Assembly: GCA_964587105.1 (NCBI GenBank)
Contig: CAZPKG010000015.1
Span: 1 to 64,000, forward strand
Reading direction: 5' to 3'
DNA length: 64,000 nucleotides
Source: JABWCQ01 sp964587105
GTDB lineage: Bacteria > Electryoneota > RPQS01
A program made the position numbers and the translations under genes. Positions 17,186-26,475 of the stretch are shown one piece after another (position 1 is the first letter of the stretch; each line of letters starts with the position of its first letter). Below the pieces are notes generated by a model. The model was not told the origin of the DNA. It worked only from the letters and a program-made list of their open reading frames with translations, and did not search any database.

Positions 17186-18262
17186 ATGCCCGTAACGTCC
17201 GCTGTCTATGAACCCCGGGGTGTGCAGACGATTCCGCGACTTTCTGATTTCAAGTACAATCTGCCCGAAAAATTGATCGCCCAGACTCCGCTCGAACGCC
17301 GCGATATGTCGCGGATGCTCGTTGTGGATCGTGAGACCAAAGATTTTCGTGACGAGTCATTTGCCGACATCGGCGAGTACTTGAACAAAGGCGACGTTGT
17401 CGTCGTGAACTCCACGCGCGTCTTTCCGGCGCGCCTGTTCGGCTACAAGGAAAAGACGGAAGCCGAGATTGAGGTCTTCCTGCTCCGCAAACTCACTGAA
17501 GAATTGTGGGAAGTTCTGGTCAAGCCCGCGCGCAAAGTCCGCACCGGTAATAATATCATCATCGGTGATGAAGTTGTCTGCGAAGTCATTGACAACACCA
17601 CGAGCGGCGGTCGCGTTGTGCGTTTCCACTATGAAGGAGATTTTGCGGCCTTAGTTGAAAAGTACGGCAAGCCGCCGTTACCGCCTTACATTCGCCGGGA
17701 GCCCACGCCCGATGACAAAGAGCGTTATCAAACGATCTTTGCCGACGAGTCGGGAGCTGTGGCGGCTCCGACGGCCGGTCTCCATTTCACAAAAGAGATG
17801 GTGACGAAGCTGAAGAAGAAGGGCGTCGAATTTGTGCCGATTGTCCTGCACGTCGGACTGGGAACTTTCCGCCCTGTGCAAGTAGAAGACTTGTCACGGC
17901 ATCGGATGGACTCCGAATATTACGACGTGAACCAATCGGCGGTAGATAAAATTAATGGCGCGATTGAGCGCGGAAATCGCATCATTGCGATCGGAACGTC
18001 CGTTACGCGCACGCTTGAAACGGTCGCGAATTTCAGCGGCGGCATTAAGCCACAAAGCGGTTGGACAGACAAGTTTATTTATCCGCCCTATCATTTCAAA
18101 GTTGTCGATCGCCTGTTGACAAACTTCCATCTTCCGGGGTCTACGCTGCTCATGCTCGTGTCCGCATTCAGCGACCGCGAGTTCATCATGAAAGCCTATC
18201 GCCATGCCGTGAAAGAGAAGTACCGCTTCTACAGCTACGGCGATTGCATGCTCATCATTTGA
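17186..18262 (+). CDS. queA: S-adenosylmethionine:tRNA ribosyltransferase-isomerase
   Basis: 358 aa including a 20-residue N-terminal extension before the usual start (LSDFKYNLPEKLIAQTPLERRDMSRML). Hallmarks: VVVVNSTRVFPARLFG, GAVAAPTAGLHFT, HVGLGTFRPV and the ending NFHLPGSTLLMLVSAFSDREFIMKAY. It transfers the ribosyl group of SAM to preQ1 in tRNA anticodons, making epoxyqueuosine. AAGGAAAA precedes ATG 17186. The stop overlaps the ispD start, joining tRNA modification to isoprenoid genes in one unit. Confidence 0.96.
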   Translation: MPVTSAVYEPRGVQTIPRLSDFKYNLPEKLIAQTPLERRDMSRMLVVDRETKDFRDESFADIGEYLNKGDVVVVNSTRVFPARLFGYKEKTEAEIEVFLLRKLTEELWEVLVKPARKVRTGNNIIIGDEVVCEVIDNTTSGGRVVRFHYEGDFAALVEKYGKPPLPPYIRREPTPDDKERYQTIFADESGAVAAPTAGLHFTKEMVTKLKKKGVEFVPIVLHVGLGTFRPVQVEDLSRHRMDSEYYDVNQSAVDKINGAIERGNRIIAIGTSVTRTLETVANFSGGIKPQSGWTDKFIYPPYHFKVVDRLLTNFHLPGSTLLMLVSAFSDREFIMKAYRHAVKEKYRFYSYGDCMLII

Positions 18263-18954
18263 GTTACGCACTCCTCATTCCCGCTGCGGGCAGGGGAGAG
18301 CGGCTTGGAGAATCAACGCCGAAAGCGTTGGTTCAAATCAACGGCAGGCCGCTCATCTGGTGGGCGGTCAGCGCATTTAGTAATGACGACAAGTTGGCTG
18401 AGATCGTCATAGCAGCCTCTGCTGATACTGAAAGCGAGATTGCCGAATCGTTAAAGGGTCATCTGCTGCAATCTAATTTCCAAGTTGTGCGAGGCGGCGC
18501 AACCCGACAAGATTCAGTAGGGAATGCGTTAAGCGCCGTTTCTTCAAACGTGAATTATGTCCTTGTGCATGATGCAGCTCGTCCGCTTGTGAAACGGTTC
18601 GTCATTGACAATGTGCTTGATGCATTGATTGAAAACGTTGCTGCGGTTCCCGGTGTGGCGGTTACCGATACGATTAAACGCGTTGAGCCGAACCAAATGG
18701 TTCGCGAAACTCTCTTGCGCGATGAATTGTATGCCGTGCAAACTCCGCAAGGAGTACGGGCAACTGAATTCCGTAAGGCACATGATCTCGCGCGGAGTGC
18801 GGACGTGCAATGCACGGACGACGTGGCGCTGATTGAATTTTTCCAGTTGGGTACCGTGAAACTTGTTCCCGGCGACCCGAACAACTTGAAAGTTACGCAC
18901 CCTCACGAATTGCCGCGCGCGGAAGCTCTTCTGCGCGAAGCAGAGCTTCACTGA
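18259..18954 (+). CDS. ispD: 2-C-methyl-D-erythritol 4-phosphate cytidylyltransferase
   Basis: 231 aa from TTG 18259, which overlaps the queA stop; the protein then begins MSYALLIPAAGRGERLG, the CTP-binding signature, and no ATG lies nearby. Further motifs: TPKALVQINGRPLIWWAV, VRGGATRQDSVGNAL, VLVHDAARPLV and the C-terminal GDPNNLKVTHPHEL. It couples CTP to methylerythritol phosphate in the non-mevalonate isoprenoid pathway. ispF follows after about 60 nt. Confidence 0.94.
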   Translation: MSYALLIPAAGRGERLGESTPKALVQINGRPLIWWAVSAFSNDDKLAEIVIAASADTESEIAESLKGHLLQSNFQVVRGGATRQDSVGNALSAVSSNVNYVLVHDAARPLVKRFVIDNVLDALIENVAAVPGVAVTDTIKRVEPNQMVRETLLRDELYAVQTPQGVRATEFRKAHDLARSADVQCTDDVALIEFFQLGTVKLVPGDPNNLKVTHPHELPRAEALLREAELH

Positions 18955-19015
18955 ACCTTTCTTGCCTCCGGGTTTGCAGTATTCTGCTGTAAGCCCGTTT
19001 TCTTCTACTTATCAT

Positions 19016-19504
19016 ATGAGTGTTCCGTTTCGAGTTGGAATCGGAGTTGACGCCCACCGTTTTGTCAGTGGACGTCCGCTCGTGCTCGGTGGCGTTACGA
19101 TTCCGTTTCCGATGGGACTTGAAGCTCATTCGGACGGCGACGTGCTTACCCATGCCGTCATGGATGCGTTGCTTGGCGCGGCGGGAGTTGGCGACAAAGG
19201 AAAACTGTTTCCGCCTTCCGACGCGAAATACAAAGATGCTCGCTCGCTCGATTTACTTTTCGCTGCCATGAAAGCGGTGGTTGGGGCCGGATTTGACATT
19301 GGGAATGTCGATGTAAGTGTAATGTGTGAGGAGCCGCGTATTGGTCCTTACCGGGAAGAGATGCGCGACGCTCTCGCGACCGCGCTCGGGATTGACATCA
19401 CAGCGGTTTCCATTAAGGGCACGACGCTTGAGGGCATGGGATTTACAGGTAGAAAAGAGGGCATCGCGGCGATTGCCACGGTGTTGATTATCAGGCAGGA
19501 ATGA
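19016..19504 (+). CDS. ispF: 2-C-methyl-D-erythritol 2,4-cyclodiphosphate synthase
   Basis: 162 aa from ATG 19016; the open frame extends upstream but the family starts at FRVGIGVDAHRF. Metal ligands are in GVDAHRF; EAHSDGDVLTHAVMDALLGA and GDKGKLFPPSD are strongly conserved, as is SIKGTTLEGMGFTGRKEGIAA at the end. Trimeric enzyme making the cyclodiphosphate in the MEP pathway, next step but one after IspD. Its stop overlaps gltX by ATGA. Confidence 0.95.
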   Translation: MSVPFRVGIGVDAHRFVSGRPLVLGGVTIPFPMGLEAHSDGDVLTHAVMDALLGAAGVGDKGKLFPPSDAKYKDARSLDLLFAAMKAVVGAGFDIGNVDVSVMCEEPRIGPYREEMRDALATALGIDITAVSIKGTTLEGMGFTGRKEGIAAIATVLIIRQE

Positions 19505-20967
19505 CAAAAGAAATTCGCACTCGCTTTGCGCCCAGTCCGACGGGCTTTTTGCATGTCGGTGGTTTGCGCTCGGCATTATATAACTATTTATTCGCGCGTC
19601 AAATGGGCGGCAAGCTACTGTTGCGCGTTGAAGATACCGATAGAACACGGTTGGTGGAGGGAGCGGTTGAAAATTTCATTGAAGTCTTCGATTGGCTCGG
19701 TATTCACTTCGATGAAAGCCCAATAGTCGGCGGACCTTGCGCGCCTTATGTGCAATCGGAGCGGCTAAACCTTTACACGGAAGCGACAAAAACGCTGGCC
19801 GAGAAAGGCCATGCGTATGTCTGCTTTTGCACTGCGGAGAGATTGGAGCAAGTCAGAGCAGATCAGCAAGCGCGCAGCCTCCCGCCGATGTACGACCGCC
19901 ATTGCCGCAACTTATCCAAAGACGAAGTTGCCGCGCGCATTGCTTCAGGTGAGCCTTATGTTTGGCGCATGGCTGTGCCCGACAATCAGGTTGTAGAGGT
20001 TCATGACGTCATTCGCGGCGATGTCAGTTTTGAGACATCTACAATTGATGATCAAGTCTTGATGAAGAGCGACGGTTTTCCAACCTATCATCTCGCGAAT
20101 GTTGTTGACGATCATGATATGCGGATATCGCATGTCATTCGCGGGGAGGAATGGCTGCCGTCCACTCCCAAACATGTTTTGCTGTACCGCTTCTTCGGTT
20201 GGGAGCCGCCGTTGTTTGCGCACCTTCCGCTGCTGCTGAATCCAGATCGCTCGAAAATGTCCAAACGCTCCGGCGACGTGGCCGTAGAAGCCTATCGCGA
20301 TAAGGGAATCCTGCCTGAAGCGTTGCTTAATTTTGTCGCGCTGTTGGGCTGGCATCCGCAGGACGAGCGCGAATTCTTCTCGTTAGAAGAACTTGTTCGC
20401 GAGTTTTCGCTTGATCGAGTTAATAAAGCCGGTGCAGTTTTCGATCAGGCGAAACTTCGCTGGATGAATACCGAGTATTTAGCCAGACTTACTCATGATG
20501 AAATGTGGGATGGAGTCGCGCCGCATTTGCCGTCGGAATTGTTGACGGAGTCCGCAGTGCGCGTGCGTTATGCAGTGATCAGTCTGCGGCCAGGAGCCGA
20601 ATCGTTTCAGGACCTTGCCACAAAAGTAGAAGAGGCTTTTGCTCCTCCTGCCCTTAGCAGTGACAGTTGGGATGAAGCTCAACTCTCTTTTGTGGGAGAG
20701 GTGGCTGATGCGCTTTCATCATTGCCCGCCGGGAGATGGAATGATTTTGAATCCTTGATGTCCGAGTTCAAAGCCGCTGCAAATAGCGCCGGAACTAAGC
20801 ACGGACTAAAAGGCAAAGGAATTTGGATGACGCTGCGCATGGCTCTCACGGGTCGTGAGCATGGCCCTGAATTGGGCAGGCTCGTCGGAATGTGGGGACG
20901 CGAAGGCACGCTAAATCGTTTGCACGCCGCGATCGCCTCCAAGCTGTCGCAAGAGCAACCGTCATGA
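19501..20967 (+). CDS. gltX: Glutamate--tRNA ligase
   Basis: 488 aa class I synthetase. The HIGH-type signature is FAPSPTGFLHVGGLRSALYN at residues 9-28 and the KMSKR loop lies in NPDRSKMSKRSGDVAV. Charges tRNA-Glu (and tRNA-Gln if the organism uses the amidotransferase route, which cannot be judged here). ATGA overlaps with ispF upstream and ddl downstream make it part of one dense unit. Confidence 0.96.
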   Translation: MTKEIRTRFAPSPTGFLHVGGLRSALYNYLFARQMGGKLLLRVEDTDRTRLVEGAVENFIEVFDWLGIHFDESPIVGGPCAPYVQSERLNLYTEATKTLAEKGHAYVCFCTAERLEQVRADQQARSLPPMYDRHCRNLSKDEVAARIASGEPYVWRMAVPDNQVVEVHDVIRGDVSFETSTIDDQVLMKSDGFPTYHLANVVDDHDMRISHVIRGEEWLPSTPKHVLLYRFFGWEPPLFAHLPLLLNPDRSKMSKRSGDVAVEAYRDKGILPEALLNFVALLGWHPQDEREFFSLEELVREFSLDRVNKAGAVFDQAKLRWMNTEYLARLTHDEMWDGVAPHLPSELLTESAVRVRYAVISLRPGAESFQDLATKVEEAFAPPALSSDSWDEAQLSFVGEVADALSSLPAGRWNDFESLMSEFKAAANSAGTKHGLKGKGIWMTLRMALTGREHGPELGRLVGMWGREGTLNRLHAAIASKLSQEQPS

Positions 20968-22001
20968 GAGTATTGGTTCTCTGTGGCGGAGCATCGTCCG
21001 AGAGAGTGGTATCAATGGCGTCGGGTGACGCGGTTGCAAAGTGGATTGCCGCGCTTGGACACGACGTCTTGAAGTATGATCCCGAGCGCCCCGGCCTGTT
21101 GTTTCGATATGACGAGTCCATCGCGCCGCCCGCGATCGGAATGGACGCGCCTTCACTCAGGAACTCGCGCGACTTCAATCCTCGTGTCGTTCGCGAATTG
21201 CTCGAAATACTTGAGCGCGAACAAATTGAGATGGTCTTCCCGATTCTGCACGGCGGCTACGGCGAGAACGGAACGCTGCAGAGTTTACTGGAATGGGTTG
21301 GTATGCCCTATACTGGAAGCGGTCCCTTAAGTTGCGCCTCTGCCATGCACAAGCCAACTGCCAAGGCTCTGATGCATGCCGCCGGAGTTCCGCTCGCACG
21401 TGGATTCGATGTGGATGAACGCGAGCTTAATAAAGTTGAATCCGTAAAGGATCGTATCGCAGCGGCGTTCGGTTACCCGGCAATTGTCAAGCCGCAGAGC
21501 GGAGGTTCAACAGTTGGGCTGACGGTGTTGCAATCCGAACATGATCTTGGCAATGCGCTTGACTCGATTCGCGAACAACATGATGGCGCTCTGATCGAAC
21601 AGCTCTTTGTGGGAAGAGAGATTGCGGCAACGGTGGTTGATGGTGTTGCGTTTCCCTTGATTGAAATTCGACCCAAGCAAGGCATCTACGACTACGCGAA
21701 TAAGTACACCGCCGGCCGCACGGAGTACATTTGCCCGGCTGAATTGCCATCTGGAATGGCCGAAGCCATTCAACGGTCTGCTGTAAACGTCTTTCGCTCG
21801 CTCGGTGCGCGAGGATTTGCGCGCGTGGATTTCCTGGCTAATGACAACGAGTTCATTTGCCTTGAATTGAATTCTCTCCCCGGCATGACGGCCACGTCGT
21901 TGGTCCCGAAAGCCGCAAAGGCCTATGGATGGACCGCAGAAGAGTTGATTGCCAAAATCCTGGAGACCGCGTGGTCGCCGTCTGAAATGGTCGGCGCATG
22001 A
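20964..22001 (+). CDS. ddl: D-alanine--D-alanine ligase
   Basis: 345 aa, ATP-grasp enzyme. ATG 20964 overlaps the gltX stop (ATGA); the frame is open upstream, but the ligase starts at MRVLVLCGGASSERVVSMASG. Central motifs: FPILHGGYGENGTLQSLLEW, GMPYTGSGPLSCASAMHKP, PAIVKPQSGGSTVG and the C-terminal CLELNSLPGMTATSLVPKAA. It makes the D-Ala-D-Ala dipeptide for peptidoglycan. The YTGSG and GMTATSLVPK signatures are those of normal Ddl rather than of a D-lactate-type variant. Confidence 0.93.
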   Translation: MRVLVLCGGASSERVVSMASGDAVAKWIAALGHDVLKYDPERPGLLFRYDESIAPPAIGMDAPSLRNSRDFNPRVVRELLEILEREQIEMVFPILHGGYGENGTLQSLLEWVGMPYTGSGPLSCASAMHKPTAKALMHAAGVPLARGFDVDERELNKVESVKDRIAAAFGYPAIVKPQSGGSTVGLTVLQSEHDLGNALDSIREQHDGALIEQLFVGREIAATVVDGVAFPLIEIRPKQGIYDYANKYTAGRTEYICPAELPSGMAEAIQRSAVNVFRSLGARGFARVDFLANDNEFICLELNSLPGMTATSLVPKAAKAYGWTAEELIAKILETAWSPSEMVGA

Positions 22002-22023
22002 GCCTTCTGTGCGAGGTCTGCAG

Positions 22024-23154
22024 GTGAAGGAACAGCGAACGAAACTGACGGCGGATGAGCGCTATATGATGATGGCGCTTAAAGAGGCGGAAAAGGGCGC
22101 GGGCCACGTAAGTCCGAATCCGTTGGTGGGAGCCGTTGCGGTTAAAGACGGAAAAGTTCTCGCCAAAGCATATCACAAGAAGTTCGGCGATATGCATGCC
22201 GAGATCGCGCTGCTTAAGAAACTTACACGCGAACAGGCAATCGGCGCGACGATCTATGTTAATTTGGAACCGTGTTGTCATCTTGGTAAAACCGCTCCCT
22301 GCACGCCCGCTCTGATTGAAGCCGGTGTTCGCCGTGTAGTCGTGGCTCAGCAAGATCCCAATCCGTTGGTCAACGGTAAAGGCATGAGGCAGCTGTCCGA
22401 TGCGGGAATCGAGATTACGAACGGTGTGTGTGAGGCTGCCGCGCGTCGATTGAATGCCCCGTTTATCACGTTCATCACGAAGGGACGCCCGTGGGTATTG
22501 CTCAAAATCGCGCAGAGCCTTGATGGCAGAATTGCGCTGAGCAACGGCAATTCACGTTGGATAACGGGTGAAGAATCGCGCATTGAAGTGCATCGATTAC
22601 GCGCTAAACTCGATGCATTATTCGTCGGAGTTCAAACGATTATCGACGATGACCCCGAACTGAATGTGCGCCATGTCAAGGGCCGCAATCCGGTGCGCAT
22701 TATTGCCGATTCAAAATTGCGCATCCCCGAAGACTCGCGCATCCTGAAACACAAAGATCAGAAACGAACCTGGCTGCTGATAACGGAAGACGTTGACGCG
22801 ACGAAGGTCAAAAGACTTAAGAAACTCGGTGTGCAGTTGATTACCTGTCGAGCCGCGACAAATGGCCGCGTGGACATGGTACATGCAATGGAAGAAATTG
22901 CGCGCCGGGAAATTGCATCTATTTTAGTAGAAGGCGGGGGAACCGTTCACGCCGCTTTGCTGGCGGACGGTTTGTGGGACGAACTGATTATAGCCGTCGC
23001 ACCGATGCTTATCGGCGCGGACGGACGCCCCAGCGTGGGCGAATTATCCTTGCAAACACTTGCCGATGCGCCGCGCGTGACGCCGTATAAGCAAGCCTTG
23101 TTTGAAGAGGATCACTGGTACTATTTGGAGAGATATGTTCACGGGAATAGTTGA
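22024..23154 (+). CDS. ribD: Bifunctional riboflavin biosynthesis deaminase/reductase
   Basis: 376 aa from GTG 22024 with GAGG upstream. The N-terminal deaminase domain has the zinc motif HAE (His58, Glu60) and PCCHLGKTAPC; the C-terminal reductase domain starts near residue 150 (GRPWVLLKIAQSLDGRIAL) and includes ILVEGGGTVHAALL. It carries out the deamination and ribityl-forming reduction in riboflavin synthesis. The ribE start lies inside its last 20 nt, so the rib genes are coupled. Confidence 0.94.
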   Translation: MKEQRTKLTADERYMMMALKEAEKGAGHVSPNPLVGAVAVKDGKVLAKAYHKKFGDMHAEIALLKKLTREQAIGATIYVNLEPCCHLGKTAPCTPALIEAGVRRVVVAQQDPNPLVNGKGMRQLSDAGIEITNGVCEAAARRLNAPFITFITKGRPWVLLKIAQSLDGRIALSNGNSRWITGEESRIEVHRLRAKLDALFVGVQTIIDDDPELNVRHVKGRNPVRIIADSKLRIPEDSRILKHKDQKRTWLLITEDVDATKVKRLKKLGVQLITCRAATNGRVDMVHAMEEIARREIASILVEGGGTVHAALLADGLWDELIIAVAPMLIGADGRPSVGELSLQTLADAPRVTPYKQALFEEDHWYYLERYVHGNS

Positions 23155-23737
23155 GACCGTTGGCCGAGTCGCCGAGATTCACGACGGCAAAGAGTTTAGA
23201 AAAATTCGGATTATCGGACCTGATTGGATATTTGACATGAACGTCGGAGCAAGCTTGGCCATCAACGGCTGCTGCACGACGTCGATCCCCGCAGACGGCG
23301 CAGGTTTCACCTGCGAATTAATGCGGATTACATTGGAAAAAACGTCGCTCGGCGCGCTCGAACTTGACAGTGAAGTTAATCTCGAACGCCCGTTGAAATT
23401 CGGCGCCGAACTCGGCGGCCATCTTGTGCAGGGCCATGTGGACGGAATGGGTTTAGTTAAGTCCATTGAGCAAGACGGCGACAACCGAATCTATGAGTTT
23501 GAAATACCTGCCGAACTAATGCGTTATGTTGTACACACCGGATCGGTTGCCGTGGACGGCGTGTCTTTGACGGCCGCGGAAGTGCGTGAAACTTCCGTCG
23601 TGATTGGAATTATTCCCCATACGTTTAAGAACACGGTATTCCATAACTACAAAGTCGGCGACAGAGTCAACATCGAAGTTGACATGGTTGGGAAGTACAT
23701 CGAGAAACTGCTGCCTGAAAAATTTCGCGCGAAGTGA
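23135..23737 (+). CDS. ribE: Riboflavin synthase
   Basis: 200 aa from ATG 23135, MFTGIVETVGRVAEI being the standard start. The two similar beta-barrel lumazine-binding repeats are visible: LAINGCCTT and GGHLVQGHVDG in the first half, VAVDGVSLT and IIPHTFKNT in the second. A trimer that dismutates two dimethyl-ribityllumazines into riboflavin. Overlaps ribD by 20 nt and the next gene starts within or just after its stop. Confidence 0.94.
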   Translation: MFTGIVETVGRVAEIHDGKEFRKIRIIGPDWIFDMNVGASLAINGCCTTSIPADGAGFTCELMRITLEKTSLGALELDSEVNLERPLKFGAELGGHLVQGHVDGMGLVKSIEQDGDNRIYEFEIPAELMRYVVHTGSVAVDGVSLTAAEVRETSVVIGIIPHTFKNTVFHNYKVGDRVNIEVDMVGKYIEKLLPEKFRAK

Positions 23738-23748
23738 CAAAGAAAGAC

Positions 23749-24975
23749 ATGAGCAACAATAATCACAAGCACGGTTTCCTCGATTCATTCGAAGACGGTT
23801 TGCGCGATATTGCCGCCGGCAAAATGGTCATTGTCGTTGACGACGAAGACCGTGAGAATGAAGGCGATCTCGTGATGGCCGGCTCGTTTGTCACCCCTGA
23901 AGCCGTCAATTTCATGGCCACTCACGGGCGCGGCATGATCTGCATATGCCTTACCGCCGACCGATGCGTTGAGCTGAATTTGCGTCAGCAGGTATCGGAT
24001 AACACCGCGAAACTTGGAACAGCCTTTACCGAGTCTGTTGACTATTTGCACGGCACAACAACAGGAATCTCCGCGTTTGATCGTGCGAAAACAATTCGGG
24101 CAATGATTGACCCGGCGACAAAAGCCGCCGACCTTGGCCGCCCCGGTCATATTCATCCCTTGCGCGCCAATCCCGGTGGCGTATTAGCACGCCCCGGCCA
24201 AACTGAAGCAACGGTTGATCTCGCGCGCTTGGCGGGAGTGTATCCGGCAGGCGTTCTGTGTGAGGTGATGGGTGACGACGGTCGAATGCTGCGCGGCGAT
24301 GCCTTACGTGCCTATGCCGATCATCATGGACTAAAGATCATATCGGTTGAGCAAGTCGCGATTCACCGCGCGCAAAATGAAGCTTTTATGGCCGAGCGGG
24401 TTCGCGTGCCGTTTCCGAATAAATTCGGCAATTTCACGCTTGTACATTTTGTGGATACCATCAAGAACGAAGACCATCTTGCGATCGTCAAAGAGCCGCT
24501 TGATTTGAGTAAACCTGTCTTGGTTCGCGCACATTCCGAGTGTCTGACCGGCGACGTGTTTGGCAGTGCGCGCTGTGACTGCGGCGCACAGCTTGAGTCG
24601 GCGCTCACAAGAATGGAAGCTGAGGGCTCCGGCGTCCTCGTGTACCTTCGTCAGGAAGGGCGGGGCATCGGGCTGGCCGCGAAACTGCAAGCGTACAAAT
24701 TGCAGGACAGCGGACTTGATACGGTCGAAGCAAATTTGAAACTCGGATTCAAAGCGGATCAGCGCGGCTATGCGTCGTGCGCTCAAATGCTTAAACAGCT
24801 TGGCATTCGGCAGGTTAGGTTAATCACGAACAACCCTGCCAAAGTCGCCGATTTACAGAAATACGGAATCGAAATCGTAGAACGGGTGCCCGCATCGAGC
24901 GAGCCGACGAATAACAACAGAAAATATCTCGCGGCCAAACGCGACAAACTTGGCCACCTGATAGAATTGAAGTAG
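23749..24975 (+). CDS. ribBA: Bifunctional 3,4-dihydroxy-2-butanone 4-phosphate synthase / GTP cyclohydrolase II
   Basis: 408 aa from ATG 23749; a GTG at 23734 overlapping the ribE stop (GTGA) is an alternative adding 5 residues. The N-terminal RibB domain contains VVDDEDRENEGDLVMAG, THGRGMICICL and RPGHIHPLRA; the C-terminal RibA domain (from about residue 215) has the zinc cysteines in CLTGDVFGSARCDCGAQL and RQEGRGIGLAAKL. It provides both precursors of riboflavin. No ribH (lumazine synthase) follows, although it often does. Confidence 0.94.
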   Translation: MSNNNHKHGFLDSFEDGLRDIAAGKMVIVVDDEDRENEGDLVMAGSFVTPEAVNFMATHGRGMICICLTADRCVELNLRQQVSDNTAKLGTAFTESVDYLHGTTTGISAFDRAKTIRAMIDPATKAADLGRPGHIHPLRANPGGVLARPGQTEATVDLARLAGVYPAGVLCEVMGDDGRMLRGDALRAYADHHGLKIISVEQVAIHRAQNEAFMAERVRVPFPNKFGNFTLVHFVDTIKNEDHLAIVKEPLDLSKPVLVRAHSECLTGDVFGSARCDCGAQLESALTRMEAEGSGVLVYLRQEGRGIGLAAKLQAYKLQDSGLDTVEANLKLGFKADQRGYASCAQMLKQLGIRQVRLITNNPAKVADLQKYGIEIVERVPASSEPTNNNRKYLAAKRDKLGHLIELK

Positions 24976-24985
24976 GGAGGGGTTC

Positions 24986-25966
24986 CTGCTCAGAATTATC
25001 GTCATCACAAACTGGCTGCTTGTGAGTTGTCTGCTCATGAGTTGCCGCGACAAGGACAATGGTTGCGATGATTGCGGCCAACTTTCGCCCCCATATGGCA
25101 TTATTGCCAGTGCGGTGGGCGGTGAGTTGGCTTTTTTTAATTTGGTGGACTTAAGACCCATTCGTTCTGAGACTCTCGCAGGTTGGGCCACGGCCTGCGA
25201 GATCGTTCCCTCCGGCGGTCGCTTGGTCGCAACAGACAATGATGCAGGCGCGTTATCTGTCCTTACCATCCCCGAAATGGAGAGTTTAGAACACATCTCT
25301 ATTGGTGGCACTCCCGTAGACGTCCGTGTCGCACGGAATTCACTCACGGCGCATTTGTTGACGCACAATTCGCGTTACTACAGAATCTCTTTGAACTCAA
25401 TTGAAGTTGATACAGTAGATACCGGCCTTGAACCGCGTCGTCTTAAATTACGGCCCGGCGATCACTGGGCGTGGATTGCCTGCCCCGGTGACAGTACTGT
25501 TCGTGTCATCAAAGAGCAGGGTTTCTTCGAAGAGAGGCGGCTCGTTTTCACCGGTCCGTGCACGGATGTTGAGTTTTCGCCTAACGGAGTATTAGCATAC
25601 TGCGCGTTGCCCGGAAGCGATCAGCTCATGGTATTGGAGGCACAAAACGGCGAGCCGGTTGATACCTTTGCCATGCCCGGCACGGTGGTTGACTTAAGCG
25701 TTTCGAGCGATGGAAGATATGTTATGGCCGTCGATTCAAATCACGGAGTCAGCCGGGTGATTGACGTCTTCGATGGGATTACTCAAGATATTCAATGCGG
25801 CACGAGTGCGATTCGAGTGCGCTATTCGAGTGCGGCGCGGGCGTTCTTTGTCGTGTGCCCGCGACAAAACATGGTGCTTCGCGTGAATCCGTATTCTACT
25901 CCACCGGCTATTACAGATACGATTTTCGTCGAACCAATTCCTCAGTGTTTGTCATTTTTGGAGTGA
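24986..25966 (+). CDS. Lipoprotein with YVTN/WD-like beta-propeller repeats
   Basis: A normal start is missing: GTG 25022 would leave too short a signal. Reading from CTG 24986, which has GGGAGGGG a few bases upstream, gives LRIIVITNWLLVSCLLMSC, a proper lipoprotein signal with lipobox and Cys near residue 19. The mature part has repeated strands typical of YVTN-type propellers (VPSGGRLVATDND, VEFSPNGVLAYCALPGSD, LSVSSDGRYVMAVDSN), about 40 residues apart. Probably surface or periplasmic; function unknown. It sits between ribBA and dtd in the same transcription direction, 10 nt after ribBA. Confidence 0.65.
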   Translation: MLRIIVITNWLLVSCLLMSCRDKDNGCDDCGQLSPPYGIIASAVGGELAFFNLVDLRPIRSETLAGWATACEIVPSGGRLVATDNDAGALSVLTIPEMESLEHISIGGTPVDVRVARNSLTAHLLTHNSRYYRISLNSIEVDTVDTGLEPRRLKLRPGDHWAWIACPGDSTVRVIKEQGFFEERRLVFTGPCTDVEFSPNGVLAYCALPGSDQLMVLEAQNGEPVDTFAMPGTVVDLSVSSDGRYVMAVDSNHGVSRVIDVFDGITQDIQCGTSAIRVRYSSAARAFFVVCPRQNMVLRVNPYSTPPAITDTIFVEPIPQCLSFLE

Positions 25967-25970
25967 TGGT

Positions 25971-26423
25971 TTGAGAATCGTTCTGCAGCGAGTTGCACAT
26001 GCGCGAGTTGAAGTTGAAGGACGTGTCGTCGGAGAGATTCAGCACGGCTTGCTGATTCTCTTGGGGATTGCTCAGGGTGATTCTCCTGCTGAAGTAGAAT
26101 GGGGAGCCAACAAGATTTGCGAACTAAGGATTTTCTCCGATGACGATGGCAAGTTCAATTTGAACCTGGAGGATGTTGGTGGTTCTGTCTTGGTCGTTAG
26201 TCAATTCACGCTGATGGGGGATGCTCAAAAGGGAAGGCGACCGAGTTTCATCACGGCTGCGCCGCCTGAAATAGCGATTCCGCTGTACGAGGCGTTTGTC
26301 ACTTGCCTACGTAACAGAGGCGTAACTACTGCGACGGGAGTATTCGGCGCTAAGATGGCTGTTCACCTTGTCAATGATGGCCCCGTTACCTTGATCCTTG
26401 AAAGAAGCCCTACTAGCACTTAG
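25971..26423 (+). CDS. dtd: D-aminoacyl-tRNA deacylase
   Basis: 150 aa, full length. TTG 25971 starts MRIVLQRVAHARVEVEGRVVGEI, the family N-terminus. The active-site loop SQFTLMGDAQKGRRPSF (SQFTL) and the C-terminal VHLVNDGPVTL, the usual NxGP region, are both present. It hydrolyses D-amino acids from mischarged tRNA. Four nucleotides separate it from the lipoprotein gene. Confidence 0.95.
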   Translation: MRIVLQRVAHARVEVEGRVVGEIQHGLLILLGIAQGDSPAEVEWGANKICELRIFSDDDGKFNLNLEDVGGSVLVVSQFTLMGDAQKGRRPSFITAAPPEIAIPLYEAFVTCLRNRGVTTATGVFGAKMAVHLVNDGPVTLILERSPTST

Positions 26424-26446
26424 TTTGCGTTCTTTTTGCAGAGCGC

Positions 26447-26475
26447 TTGACTTGTGAACAGATGTTTTGTATATT
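26447..26475 (+). promoter_or_regulatory. lexA promoter with LexA-type site in the spacer
   Basis: TTGACT (26447-26452), 17 nt, TATATT (26470-26475). Within the spacer GAACAGATGTTT (26456-26467) resembles the Gram-positive SOS box GAAC-N4-GTTC with one mismatch. A TGTTC at 26476-26480 gives an alternative, wider inverted pair with GAACA at 26456-26460. Confidence 0.7.

Noticed and set aside
21990..22023. FMN riboswitch before ribD
   Set aside because: Only 22 nt separate ddl and ribD, too short for it.
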